DNA from: Paenibacillus sp. ACRRX
GTDB taxonomy: Bacteria; Bacillota; Bacilli; Paenibacillales; Paenibacillaceae
Reading direction: 5' to 3'
DNA length: 64,000 nt
Assembly (NCBI RefSeq): GCF_022346885.1
Contig: NZ_JAKRNK010000006.1
Span: 280,404-344,403, forward strand
The notes under the pieces were generated by a model. That model did not search any database and was not told the DNA's origin. It was given only the letters and a program-made list of their open reading frames with translations. Within the stretch, counting starts at the first letter, position 1, and the number at the start of each line of letters is the position of its first letter. Made by a program: the position numbers and the translations under genes. Below, in pieces: positions 53,697-62,857 of this stretch.

Positions 53697-54524
53697 CTAC
53701 GATGTGCTAAGCAAAGAAGGCCATACCGAAATTTTCTCACGGCAGGAAGGACATAAGGTTTCCCCCGCTAAATAAGGCAGGTGTCCAGCCAATGTTTGTT
53801 CTCCAATCGATGCGGCACGCTCCGCTAATGTCCGTATTTCTTCATCTACAAATGACGTGACCGGAACAATCACATGTGGTTCCTGACCTGTGTGAAAGAC
53901 GGGGTCGCGTTCATAAGCTTGAAGAATTCCTGCACAATCTTCATTAGGCCAGATGAATACATCTTGCTCGCAGGCAGGACACACGGCCACATACTCATCA
54001 CCTTCACTAAATGTCATCAACATGTTGGCAGGGAGATATGAGCCGCGATAAGCAGCATCCGCAACAAGAATGTAACGCTTCTCGGTATCATCTATGGATT
54101 GTTGGGCAGTGTAGGCTAATACTTCCTCTGTAAGCGCTCGGAGCTTGCCAATTGCCTCTACATAGTCACCATATATTTCCGAACAAACGGAGCTGCCCAC
54201 ATCCTCAGCTAGTTCAGCCCAAGATGCCGGGAATGGCGCCTCATCCCGCTCACCACGGCTTACCTCAATGATTCCGCAATTGATATACAGCTCTTTGCGC
54301 ACTTCTGCATCCGATGTGGAGCATGCCAGCTGTGCCAAATACGGCATCGCCGCGTAGGTAGCCGTATATATCGTATTTTGATGGAACAAATACTCCTGAA
54401 AGAGTTCGTCAAAAATCTCCTGGCTGTATTCCTGCACTAGCTGCTGCAATAACACAGGCGCGTTGTCTGCAAAACCGTACGCTCCTGTAAGTTTTCCCCA
54501 TACATCGCTATTCCACTTTAGCAA
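53697..54524 (-). CDS. Hypothetical protein with two C-terminal CxxC pairs
   Basis: TTG at 54524, six bases after GGAGG, is preferred to the far upstream start at 54587 and gives 275 residues. The N-terminal 170 residues are helical and acidic (LQQLVQEYSQEIFDELFQEY, YTATYAAMPYLAQLACS), recalling HEAT-like immunity proteins. The C-terminal part carries VCPACEQDVFIWP and LCPSCREKISVWP, two zinc-ribbon-like pairs. Function unknown; such proteins are often found beside SMI1 genes in toxin-immunity loci. Confidence 0.65.
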   Translation of the reverse strand: MLKWNSDVWGKLTGAYGFADNAPVLLQQLVQEYSQEIFDELFQEYLFHQNTIYTATYAAMPYLAQLACSTSDAEVRKELYINCGIIEVSRGERDEAPFPASWAELAEDVGSSVCSEIYGDYVEAIGKLRALTEEVLAYTAQQSIDDTEKRYILVADAAYRGSYLPANMLMTFSEGDEYVAVCPACEQDVFIWPNEDCAGILQAYERDPVFHTGQEPHVIVPVTSFVDEEIRTLAERAASIGEQTLAGHLPYLAGETLCPSCREKISVWPSLLSTS

Positions 54525-54721
54525 GGCTTCCCTCCGTTCCACATTAACAACTTTATCCTTTCTACTAATTGTATCACAAACAAACACTAGAATTAGTGCC
54601 TGATACCCTACACTTCCCTCTTAACTCAACAGCTATTCTCTGATTGCCATAGACAGACTTGTACATTTACAATAAGAAAATGACAAAGACTAAAGTCAGA
54701 TTGACAGGAGGAGGATATTAG

Positions 54722-55054
54722 ATGCCGCAATTAATTTTTAGAGGAATTCCAGCCGAGGGCATACGTGCAATTAGCATCCCTCTCGTAGAGGAAATGGCCG
54801 CAATTTGCCAATGCGGAACGGATAATTTCACTTTAGAGTGCCTGCACGTCACCGCTATATTCGACGGGAAATATACCGATTCGTACCCTTTCATCGATGT
54901 ATGGTGGTTTGAGCGGGGGGAAGAAGTGCGCGATAAGATGGCAGAGGCGATCGATAGGCATGTCCGTTCTCTCGGTATACCCGATTTGGAGATTTCCTTC
55001 CGGGTTGGCCGCGAGGACAATTTTTATATGAACGGACGCCGTTATGATTCGTAG
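54722..55054 (+). CDS. DUF1904 protein
   Basis: The 110-residue protein matches DUF1904: MPQLIFRGIPAEGIRAIS, LVEEMAAICQCGTDNFTLEC, YPFIDVWWFERGEEVRDKMA and a final FYMNGRRYDS. This is a tautomerase-like (MIF-fold) family of unknown role, with an N-terminal Pro after Met that fits a catalytic Pro. GGAGGAGG precedes the ATG. It stands alone. Confidence 0.85.
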   Translation: MPQLIFRGIPAEGIRAISIPLVEEMAAICQCGTDNFTLECLHVTAIFDGKYTDSYPFIDVWWFERGEEVRDKMAEAIDRHVRSLGIPDLEISFRVGREDNFYMNGRRYDS

Positions 55055-55285
55055 CTAATAACAATGCGAGTGGCGACAAATACGGGACCTCCAGCACGTT
55101 GATTCTATCCTTGCCGCCTTGACATAGAATACCGGATACGCCTAGACCGTTTACAAGCAGGTTGCCGACAACTCGGTCAATAAATTATTATTTAGTCGCG
55201 CAGAAAGCAATTAACTGCAACAAATCCTGAGGATCACATATTTGCTGTACCAAAGCCAAAAACTAGCAGACCCGTATAGACAAGA

Positions 55286-55312
55286 AGGCGACCCTTATTT
55301 GGGTCGTCTTTC
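55286..55312 (+). terminator. Terminator-like hairpin after DUF1904
   Basis: AAGGCGACCC and GGGTCGTCTT pair with one wobble around TTATTT and end in TTC. It lies 230 bases after the stop. The rest of 55055-55592 holds no gene. Confidence 0.5.
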
Positions 55313-55592
55313 TAGCTTCTAGAAATAGTTAAAATTGCTAAATACGAAAATGTCAGAGATGCTCTTCATGACGGGAATTTTTCAGACTAGATTCCGAGGC
55401 CTTCCGATCTTCAAATTATTACTTGTTCTATATCATCACATTTTTCACTAGTCGGCTGATATAAAGAGTGAAGCTTGTATTCGCTTTAAACTTGCTCGTA
55501 CCCAAAACCGTTGCTGTCACTCGTGGTACGGGTCACCGCACTGTCTGTAACGGCAAGTTTTCATACTAAAACAGATTCTAGTGGACAACCCT

Positions 55593-55784
55593 TCAAATCA
55601 TTTGCAGGAAACCCTTTGCCCCGTACCGCTGGTACTTCGACTTCAACATCAGGCCCATGTGTTTGGAGAACGTTTTGAAGTTTATGATCCATGCCCCTGC
55701 ATTCGAGATTACATTCTTTGCTGCGTCGATGGCATCATGACGTTCAAGAAATGTCGAACATTTTAAACTAATTCGTTTAACCAT
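55593..55784 (-). CDS. Short protein or truncated gene, unknown family
   Basis: A 63-codon frame with ISLKCSTFLERHDAIDAAKN and ISNAGAWIINFKTFSKHM recalls a small two-layer family with an S/GG-x-I-x-x-x-x-x-FSN motif, but the C-terminal half degenerates. It is likely truncated. Start ATG at 55784 lacks a strong ribosome binding site. Confidence 0.3.
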   Translation of the reverse strand: MVKRISLKCSTFLERHDAIDAAKNVISNAGAWIINFKTFSKHMGLMLKSKYQRYGAKGFLQMI

Positions 55785-55806
55785 GTTTCCGTTCCCGTCT
55801 TGGATG

Positions 55807-56130
55807 TTATTTTAGAATGTTTTTCTCCAAGTGTAATTGTCGAAGAAACAAAAACAAGGGAAGACCCAGTGAAGGACCTACCAGTAGTGTACCTGCAATC
55901 GGCAGCCATAAATATTTCATTCTCTTTCTGGTGCCTTCTAACAGAATGAATCCCATAAGCACGATCGCGGTAACTAAAACATCCATCCATGCAAAAGCTC
56001 CGATACGCGTGCTGGTTATGGCTTTAAATAGAAGAGTCAAATCGAGGCCATTGTGCACGACCCAAGGGATGAATTGCGAATAGGGCAAGACGAGTCCCAA
56101 AAAAGCTAATACTCCATAAAAGTACTTCAT
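55807..56130 (-). CDS. DUF2834 integral membrane protein
   Basis: The 107-residue protein has three helices (about 3-22, 45-63, 71-93) and the DUF2834 signature: YGVLAFLGLVLPYSQFIPWV, then AWMDVLVTAIVLMGFILLEG and LPLFLFLRQ. The family is widespread and uncharacterised. TGGAGGGTT precedes the ATG. Confidence 0.8.
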   Translation of the reverse strand: MKYFYGVLAFLGLVLPYSQFIPWVVHNGLDLTLLFKAITSTRIGAFAWMDVLVTAIVLMGFILLEGTRKRMKYLWLPIAGTLLVGPSLGLPLFLFLRQLHLEKNILK

Positions 56131-56535
56131 TTATAACCCTCCATTATTTTGTAATTTCAAAAAGCTTGCAAAAGTCCGTTTGCTCCATCTTCGCTGCTAC
56201 GCGCGCCCCGGCCTCAACCCATGTCCTTCAAGGCTCCGTTCCAATCCTGCTGCGCGATTTTTCAAAAAACTTGCCCCTACTTATGGTACGGTTCACCGTT
56301 ACTAATCTTCAATTTATATGCTCATTACTTCAATGCAAAAGGCAGCTGATTGTTTGACCAGCTCATTGTTCAACTATCGTGTCCTGTTACCTCAATCGAC
56401 ATTACGCGCCTGGTCCTACAGCTAGAATTGTCTTGGGAAGACCAAAGACGGCAGCCCGCAGCGTAGATACAGAGTTATGTGAAGCAGCATCTCATCAGAA
56501 AACGAACTTGAATTCTCATATTTCACTTCTATAAT

Positions 56536-56860
56536 TTATTCTGTTACCTCGCTATGTTCCTCATGCAGCTGCAATATTTCGATGTCATTAAAATTAGTAT
56601 ATATCCTGAATTTATTATTTTTCCAAGAGGTTTCGCCTAATGCCTTATTCGCGAACTTTGAGAATAATTCCATATGTTGAGTATTCGCGAAATTACTGAG
56701 TTATCCTGTCCGTTTGTTTAATCGATTAGTTATGATCACAACTTTCATGATTAATGACCTCACCTTTGCCCTACCATCTATCGGGAATGAGTTCAAGTCC
56801 TTGTCATTTAATCTTGACAAAAACCTTATCACTAAATGAAAAAGCCGCGATTCTCGCGGC
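56536..56860 (-). pseudogene. Possible gene remnant
   Basis: On the minus strand DLNSFPIDGRAKVRSLIMKV then TNRLNKRTG is cut by TAA at 56701. The same frame continues with NFANTQHMELFSKFANKALG and FNDIEILQLHEEHSEVTE-stop. It looks like decayed coding sequence without a start. Not recognised. From 56131 to 56535 no gene was seen. Confidence 0.25.
56839..56860 (-). terminator. Terminator of the beta-propeller gene
   Basis: GCCGCGA and TCGCGGC pair around TTC, followed on the minus strand by TTTTTC. It is 118 bases beyond the stop at 56978. Confidence 0.7.
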
Positions 56861-56977
56861 GAGTAATAAAATAATATTCTTGTCAAACGACATTTTTAAC
56901 ATAAATAAGAAGAAAAACAAGCGCTGGTGGCTCACTGTTGTAGACTGCCAGGATAGGCTGTATCTATATACCACTCT

Positions 56978-58186
56978 TTATTTTATTTTCTTCCAATCCA
57001 CACCATTAGAAGAAATTGCCACTTCCTTCGCGTTATAACCGATAAACATTTTACCTGATTGAATGACTTCCATCTTATTCATAATGTTTAATTTCGTTTC
57101 TTTCCAGTTCAGCTTATCTTTGGACGTTAATAATCGAGTGCGTATAACTCCAGAGCTGTACCAGTATTGTGTAAACACATAATACTGGTTATTTAGCTGA
57201 AAGATAGGCGTACGATAATCATCATTACTGTACTTATGAAAAATAGCTGCACTTTTCTTGAAATTAAAAGTAATTCCATCCCTTGAGGTCAATTGATTAG
57301 AATACATGTCAAATAAACTAATAATTCCTTTGTCTATTGGCTGCTCTTCATATACATAGTAATTCCGTTCCGGTACGAATTTTCCGGTTGCTATATCGGT
57401 CGTATTCCAAGTATAAAACAGCTTTTTGTTTACGGCTCCGGATCGAAGCTTCCAATTAATTAGGTCCGAAGAGGTGTAAACAATAAGCTCTGCTCCTACA
57501 TCGTCCTTTGGGTTAACCAAAAAATGATTGATTTCAGTTGTTTTTTTGTAATTATAATATGAATGTCCGCCTGCGATGGCTGAATACCCGCTTCCATTCC
57601 ACCATATAATTATGGGGCTACCCGTCCATAGGATATCGTTGATAGATCCCTTCTGAACCCAATTTAAACCGTCTGGTGAAGTAAATACATATACCTTATT
57701 CGACTTTTCACTTGTTGCCAACAGAATCCGAGTACCGTGCACGATCTGGATGTTCCCGATCCCAAGCTTTAATCCATTATCTGCTTCTAAGGTGAATGGC
57801 GTCCAATTCACAGCATCGGTAGAATAATAATGGCTTTCTCCATTAAATGTGTACGAATTGGATAAATAATATACACCTTGGACAATCCGAATCTGATGGT
57901 ATATAGCAGATGAGGGCAGACTACGAGATACCCACGTTTTTCCATAGTCTCGAGTGATGTTTAAGTATTTATCTGATATGGTAAGAATTTCTCCTTTACC
58001 ATCTGCAGTGATACTATTGATCGCATCTTTCGTCGCGCGTTGAAAAGCAACTGGAAATGTAACAACTTGCTGAGTTGTATTCAAGTTTAACTCTTCAGCA
58101 CTTGCCGTATCGGAGTTACTAGACATGGAGATAATCACTATTACGATTGAACTGATAATAAAATAAATCCATTTGTTAGTTTTCAT
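56978..58186 (-). CDS. Secreted beta-propeller (BNR/sialidase-like) protein
   Basis: The signal peptide ends near SNSDTASA (residue 30). The 402-residue protein has repeated BNR/Asp-box-like turns: ITRDYGKTWVSRS, YSTDAVNWTPFT, TSPDGLNWVQKG, TSSDLINWKLRS, TSRDGITFNFKK, TSKDKLNWKETK, SSNGVDWKKI. The seven S/T-x-D-x-x-x-W motifs suggest a six- or seven-bladed propeller. No catalytic residues of sialidases are recognised, so it may be a binding protein. AAGGAGAAATA precedes the ATG. It is single with its own terminator. Confidence 0.8.
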   Translation of the reverse strand: MKTNKWIYFIISSIVIVIISMSSNSDTASAEELNLNTTQQVVTFPVAFQRATKDAINSITADGKGEILTISDKYLNITRDYGKTWVSRSLPSSAIYHQIRIVQGVYYLSNSYTFNGESHYYSTDAVNWTPFTLEADNGLKLGIGNIQIVHGTRILLATSEKSNKVYVFTSPDGLNWVQKGSINDILWTGSPIIIWWNGSGYSAIAGGHSYYNYKKTTEINHFLVNPKDDVGAELIVYTSSDLINWKLRSGAVNKKLFYTWNTTDIATGKFVPERNYYVYEEQPIDKGIISLFDMYSNQLTSRDGITFNFKKSAAIFHKYSNDDYRTPIFQLNNQYYVFTQYWYSSGVIRTRLLTSKDKLNWKETKLNIMNKMEVIQSGKMFIGYNAKEVAISSNGVDWKKIK

Positions 58187-58384
58187 TATTTCTCCTTCTG
58201 TAAAGTATAGTTATTGGGATAAATTGAGTCATTATTATACATTATAGGATTTTCTTATTTATGAACAGATAAACACATCTAGTTATTACATATATAGGGT
58301 TTCATAATTGTAATACTTCGCATTTTCATCTTGTCAAATTGGTAGTCTATGTAACTAATAAATATCCTATCCACTAAGACGTCA

Positions 58385-58411
58385 TGCAAAAGAGCTACCA
58401 TGCGGCAGCCC
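58385..58411 (-). terminator. Terminator of the esterase-like lipoprotein gene
   Basis: GAGCTACC and GGCAGCCC pair with two G-T wobbles around ATGC, and TTTT follows on the minus strand. Confidence 0.6.
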
Positions 58412-58470
58412 CTTCATTTTAAACATCTGTAACCACACTTGTAGTTCCATAATCTTATCGTTTTGCTTTA

Positions 58471-59811
58471 TCATTTTTTCTCACTAAACTGAGACGGACT
58501 GGTTTCACGGATGTGGAAAAGGATATCGAACTGTTCCGACAGAGATGCATTAAAATACTGCGGCCGATCAGGGATGATTTGAGCGATGCCGTCAAAGAAC
58601 GGCTGCTCTTTTTGTGCCCATTCCTTTGCCTGATCCTTAAGATTGCGAACATCCAGCATAAACATTTCATATGGAACTTCGCCAAACTTATAGTTGGAGC
58701 TGTTCACGTCCTGCTGAATCGTATCTGTCGCAAGCTTGCCTTCGCTGAAGGCGGTGAATTTCCCCTTGGTTGTGGTAGTTCCGATGGCCACATATTGATC
58801 GCCAAAGCGCTCGTTCAAGAACTGCCCCGCCACTTTCGGGTACATTTCCTTATCAATTACGCCTTTTGCTACATGGATATTATGTCCCCACACCATCGTT
58901 TTACCGCCAAATGCTTGCTGGGCCCATTCTGCATGATCGGCTAAGTATTGATCGTGCAGCGTTACAATCTGTGCATAATCGCTAGGAATCATCATTGCCG
59001 TGAAATTCTCGATCACCTTAGCCGTCCCCTTCACCCATACAAGCTCGGATGCGGCATTTTCATTGTTCATCTGTTCCGTCTTATTTTCGAGCAATTTTAC
59101 AACTTTGGCTGCATTCGCATTGAATTTCTTCTTCTTCTCAGGTGTAAGCTTCATATATTCCGGCAAGCCTACAGCCGCAGCTGGTAACTCCTTATAGCTT
59201 TCCTCGACTTCGGACAGTATTTCAGGATGATGCAGTTTCACATAGTCAATCACTTTATGAAAGACAGCTGGCTCAAAAGTCTTCAAGTCGAGTCCGATAA
59301 ATTGGATTTTCTTCTCGTGTGCTGGGTCAGCGTTATAGTCCTTCATCCATTCAACCATCGCAACAATCTCATCGGCTGGGTACAGCAGCTTCAAAAATTC
59401 TCTTGGATTCCCCTTTCCTGTGTGGATATATTCATTCAGCTTTAAGCCATTGCCCCAATCCTCTTCGATTCCGAAATTCGTAAAACCCATCTCGGTAACT
59501 AAAAACTTGACGAGACGAAACTTCATTGTAAATATTTCAGAACTTCCGTGTGAAGCTTCTCCTAATCCCACATAATTGGCGTTCCCAATCATGTCTTTGA
59601 ACGGCATCATATCATCGAATGGCTGCATAGGATCGATCGTCTTTAGCGCCTTTGCTTGTGAATGAATTGACTCAACCACACTCAACTTGACAGGTTGAGC
59701 GACTACGGTAGGTTCCACCTGTTTATCCTCCTTCTTCTCCCCACACCCTACAGCCAGCATAGATGCTCCAATCATGATAGATATCCCTGCATATACCATT
59801 TTCTGTTTCAT
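58471..59811 (-). CDS. Erythromycin-esterase-family lipoprotein
   Basis: The signal MIGASMLAVGC gives a lipidated Cys at about 23. The 446-residue protein matches the erythromycin esterase superfamily: YVGLGEASHGSSEIFTMKFR and LVTEMGFTNFGIEEDWGN (active-site Glu and His region), LNEYIHTGKGNPREFLKLLY, IQFIGLDLKTFEP and VWGHNIHVAKGV. Only some family members hydrolyse macrolides (EreA/EreB); many are uncharacterised. Location would be the outer membrane face. AAAGGTGG precedes the ATG. Resistance is possible but cannot be claimed. Confidence 0.85.
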   Translation of the reverse strand: MKQKMVYAGISIMIGASMLAVGCGEKKEDKQVEPTVVAQPVKLSVVESIHSQAKALKTIDPMQPFDDMMPFKDMIGNANYVGLGEASHGSSEIFTMKFRLVKFLVTEMGFTNFGIEEDWGNGLKLNEYIHTGKGNPREFLKLLYPADEIVAMVEWMKDYNADPAHEKKIQFIGLDLKTFEPAVFHKVIDYVKLHHPEILSEVEESYKELPAAAVGLPEYMKLTPEKKKKFNANAAKVVKLLENKTEQMNNENAASELVWVKGTAKVIENFTAMMIPSDYAQIVTLHDQYLADHAEWAQQAFGGKTMVWGHNIHVAKGVIDKEMYPKVAGQFLNERFGDQYVAIGTTTTKGKFTAFSEGKLATDTIQQDVNSSNYKFGEVPYEMFMLDVRNLKDQAKEWAQKEQPFFDGIAQIIPDRPQYFNASLSEQFDILFHIRETSPSQFSEKK

Positions 59812-60229
59812 TTGTTTCCACCTTTTCTCGTGTTGTAATATTGTTCACTGGTACGTTTTCTATTTTATTTTTTAAATCTCTCAATTTTCTAACTTGATTC
59901 TTACGAAATCATTAAGTTATTTCTGAATGTAGGCACCCCCTAATCATAGGTCCCTTTTCAATGCGAAACGAAGAACATTACAACTAGGAAGAAAGCAAGA
60001 TCCGATCAACGATTATCTTGAATTTAAAGGCGAGCACGCACAAATATCGCTCCGCAAGAAAGAGAATAAACGAATGCATTGGTTGCTTTTAATCAAAATT
60101 TAATAATTGTTTTCGGTTAAATAAGTTCCATTTTAGATGAATATGGTAAAATATAGATCGAAAGTTTTAAGTAGTTTATTTTTTTAGGGGAGGAGGATTT
60201 CATCCAAAATCTAAATAGGAGGTGTAGCA

Positions 60230-62491
60230 ATGATTACACGAAGCAAAATGATGGCTTTGAGTCTCTGCTTTTGTATGCTGCTCGCTTTATTACCTACATC
60301 AGGTAACGCCAAGGCAGAGGTTAATGTCGCAGGTATGACAGATGTTGTACCGAATCCGTGGAAGCAGCAAAATATCGGTTCTCCCGCATTAGCGGGCAGC
60401 GCTTCTTACGATCCGGGGGTTGATCAATTTACTGTAAGCGGCGCTGGCACAGACATCTGGGGCAAGTCAGATCAGTTCAATTATCTCTATCAGCCCTGGA
60501 CGGGAGACGGCGCTATTATTGCCCTTGTCTCTTCTCAGAGCAATTCACACGATTTTGCGAAGGCAGGAATCATGATCAGGGAAACGTTGAACCCCAACTC
60601 CAAGCATGTCGATTTGCTATTAACGCCTTCCAACGGGTTCACGTTCCAATACCGGACTGATACGGGCGGAACATCTCAGAGTATTAAAATTGCTTCGACG
60701 AGCCCGGCCTGGATAAAGCTTGAACGCAAAGGCAATGTGATCAAAGGATATGTATCCAACAACGGGTTGAACTGGGGCGATTTGGGCAACTTGACTCTTA
60801 ATATGAATGCTTCGCTGTATGTTGGATTGGCTGTCACCAGCCATAATGTATCCAACTTAAGCACGGCCACCTTTGACAAGGTAAAAGTCAATGCCACCGG
60901 TGATGTATTCCCCCCTACAGAACCAACAAACTTGCAAGCAAACCGTATAACGGATACAACTGCGAACATATCCTGGACCGCATCGCTGGATGATGTTGGG
61001 GTAAAGGGCTATGACTTATACAAAGATAATGTCCTGACACAAGCGAATGTCAAGGATACTACCTACACCTATACCGGATTAACACCGGATACCACCTATC
61101 AATTCACAGTCAAAGCTAAAGATGCGGTAGGAAATATATCCAATGCCAGCAGCCCTCTCACCGTGAAGACGACAAGCCAAACCGATACGCAGGCCCCAAC
61201 TGCTCCAACAGGACTTGTAAGCCCAAGCAAAACATCTTCGTCAGTCAATCTAACCTGGACGGCATCTACAGATAACGTAAGCGTCTATGCGTACGACATT
61301 TATAAAAATGGCACACTCGCCGGAAACACGCCTACGACATCTTTTAATGCAACAGGACTTACAGCAAATACCTCATATACCTTCACCGTTAGAGCAAGGG
61401 ACTTAGCAGGAAATATATCTGCAGCTAGCAATGCGTTGTCTGTCAAAACCAACCCCACCTCTTCCGATCCTTATACGCCAGAGGTTGTCGCTAACAACTT
61501 GGAAACACCATGGGCTGTTGATTTTGCATCAGATGGGCGGATTTTCTTCACCGAACGCAACAGCGGCAGAGTTCGTGTCATTGTGAATGGGAAGTTGAAA
61601 TCCACGCCAGTCATTACGCTAGGCTCGCCTTTCTATTACATGCCTAAGAGCGAAGGCGGCTTGTTGGGACTCGTCCTCGATCCTAATTTCACCACCAATC
61701 ATTATATGTATATCTACCATTCCTACAAAACATCAGACAACAAAGTTGCCAATCAGGTCGTTCGGCTTAAAGAGAATAACAATATCGCTACGGTAGACAA
61801 AGTCCTGATTACGAACCTTCCAGGTGCGGTCTATCACAATGGCGGTCGGCTGAAAATAGGTCCCGATAACAAGCTGTATTTCGCCGACGGCAATTACGGT
61901 AACAAAGACGATACACTTACTTATCTCGGCGGGAAAATATTCCGACTGAATTTAGACGGCACCATTCCTAGTGATAATCCGTTTGCCTCCTCTCCCATTT
62001 ATAGCCGTGGACACCGGAATCCTCAAGGATTAGCCTGGCAGCCAGGAACAAATCGTCTCTTTGCATCGGAGCACGGTGAATCTTCTAAAGATGAGATTAA
62101 CTACATTCAACCCGGCAACAATTACGGTTGGCCTAAATATGAGGGTGGGAATCAAAATCAACCAGGGATTACACCTCCGCTCATTTATGCGAATGGCACA
62201 ACATGGGCGCCTTCGGGTATGACTTTTGTAACTCAAGGGCCGTGGTCAGGGAACCTGCTTGTTACCAATTTAAAAGGCAAACAGATCATTCGTATGATCA
62301 TTGGAGAGCAGAACGGCAAACCGACGATCAAGAGCAGTGATCTTACTTACTTGTTTGTGAATAAATATGGACGCATTCGCGACATTGTCGAGGCACCAGA
62401 CGGATCACTCTATTTCGTTACCAGTAACAATGGCGACAAAAACGGTGACGGCAGCCCGGATAAACTTATTCGATTAGCACCTAACTTCTAG
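60230..62491 (+). CDS. Secreted PQQ-type sugar dehydrogenase with DUF1349 and two FN3 domains
   Basis: ATG at 60230 follows TAGGAGGTG. The signal peptide ends near GNAKA (residue 29). The N-domain (38-225) is DUF1349-like, a concanavalin-type carbohydrate-binding fold (GIMIRETLNPNSKHVDLLLT, WIKLERKGNVIKGYVSNNG). Two FN3 domains follow (about 230-318 and 325-410). The last 330 residues are a six-bladed glucose/sorbosone dehydrogenase propeller: TPWAVDFASDGRIFFTERNS, GGLLGLVLDPNFTT, AVYHNGGRLKIGPDNKLYFA, YSRGHRNPQGLAWQPGTN, ASEHGESSKDEINYIQPGNN. It should oxidise sugars outside the cell if PQQ is available. A hairpin at 62536 ends it. About 418 bases upstream (59812-60229) show no gene. Confidence 0.88.
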   Translation: MITRSKMMALSLCFCMLLALLPTSGNAKAEVNVAGMTDVVPNPWKQQNIGSPALAGSASYDPGVDQFTVSGAGTDIWGKSDQFNYLYQPWTGDGAIIALVSSQSNSHDFAKAGIMIRETLNPNSKHVDLLLTPSNGFTFQYRTDTGGTSQSIKIASTSPAWIKLERKGNVIKGYVSNNGLNWGDLGNLTLNMNASLYVGLAVTSHNVSNLSTATFDKVKVNATGDVFPPTEPTNLQANRITDTTANISWTASLDDVGVKGYDLYKDNVLTQANVKDTTYTYTGLTPDTTYQFTVKAKDAVGNISNASSPLTVKTTSQTDTQAPTAPTGLVSPSKTSSSVNLTWTASTDNVSVYAYDIYKNGTLAGNTPTTSFNATGLTANTSYTFTVRARDLAGNISAASNALSVKTNPTSSDPYTPEVVANNLETPWAVDFASDGRIFFTERNSGRVRVIVNGKLKSTPVITLGSPFYYMPKSEGGLLGLVLDPNFTTNHYMYIYHSYKTSDNKVANQVVRLKENNNIATVDKVLITNLPGAVYHNGGRLKIGPDNKLYFADGNYGNKDDTLTYLGGKIFRLNLDGTIPSDNPFASSPIYSRGHRNPQGLAWQPGTNRLFASEHGESSKDEINYIQPGNNYGWPKYEGGNQNQPGITPPLIYANGTTWAPSGMTFVTQGPWSGNLLVTNLKGKQIIRMIIGEQNGKPTIKSSDLTYLFVNKYGRIRDIVEAPDGSLYFVTSNNGDKNGDGSPDKLIRLAPNF

Positions 62492-62535
62492 CGAATATGA
62501 ATTATACGACTTGGCCTGCTTAAGCTTCTAGATTA

Positions 62536-62573
62536 AGGATAGACCTCTTATAGCAATAGGGGGTCTATTCTTC
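62536..62573 (+). terminator. Terminator of the sugar dehydrogenase gene
   Basis: ATAGACC (62539-62545) and GGTCTAT (62562-62568) pair around a 16-base loop and are followed by TCTTC. Confidence 0.55.
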
Positions 62574-62600
62574 ATTCATCTTGAAACGAGCAGTGTAATT

Positions 62601-62717
62601 ATGAAATTCACAAATTATTCGCTGATCAGCATTATTGCAGTTGTCATTCTCTTGACGGGATGTGAGAGTGAATCGAAAAGGAGTTCTCATTTAGAAAAAG
62701 AGGCATGTTGTCAATGA
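62601..62717 (+). CDS. Truncated small lipoprotein
   Basis: ATG at 62601 gives a 38-residue frame with a clear lipoprotein signal (SLISIIAVVILLTGC) followed by ESESKRSSHLEKEACCQ. It has no good ribosome binding site and is far shorter than a functional lipoprotein, so it is probably a remnant. A 12-bp hairpin follows. Confidence 0.4.
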   Translation: MKFTNYSLISIIAVVILLTGCESESKRSSHLEKEACCQ

Positions 62718-62734
62718 GCAGCCATCATATAAAA

Positions 62735-62781
62735 AAATAGGTATCACTCGCACAATTAGATTGCACAATTGATACCTATTT
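62735..62781. terminator. Hairpin between the lipoprotein remnant and GH112
   Basis: AAATAGGTATCA (62735-62746) and TGATACCTATTT (62770-62781) are exact complements around a 23-base loop. It can serve either flanking gene. Confidence 0.6.
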
Positions 62782-62857
62782 AATATTGAAATTTTCAGTG
62801 GCCTCGTCACGATGTGTATGTTAATTACATCTGTTCTCCAAGGCATGTTACGTAATC

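Noticed and set aside
55593..55784. Transposase annotation for the short frame
   Set aside because: Motifs do not match a transposase; left as unknown.
56839..56860. Hairpin considered a regulatory operator
   Set aside because: A T-run follows on the strand of the upstream gene, which is the mark of a terminator.
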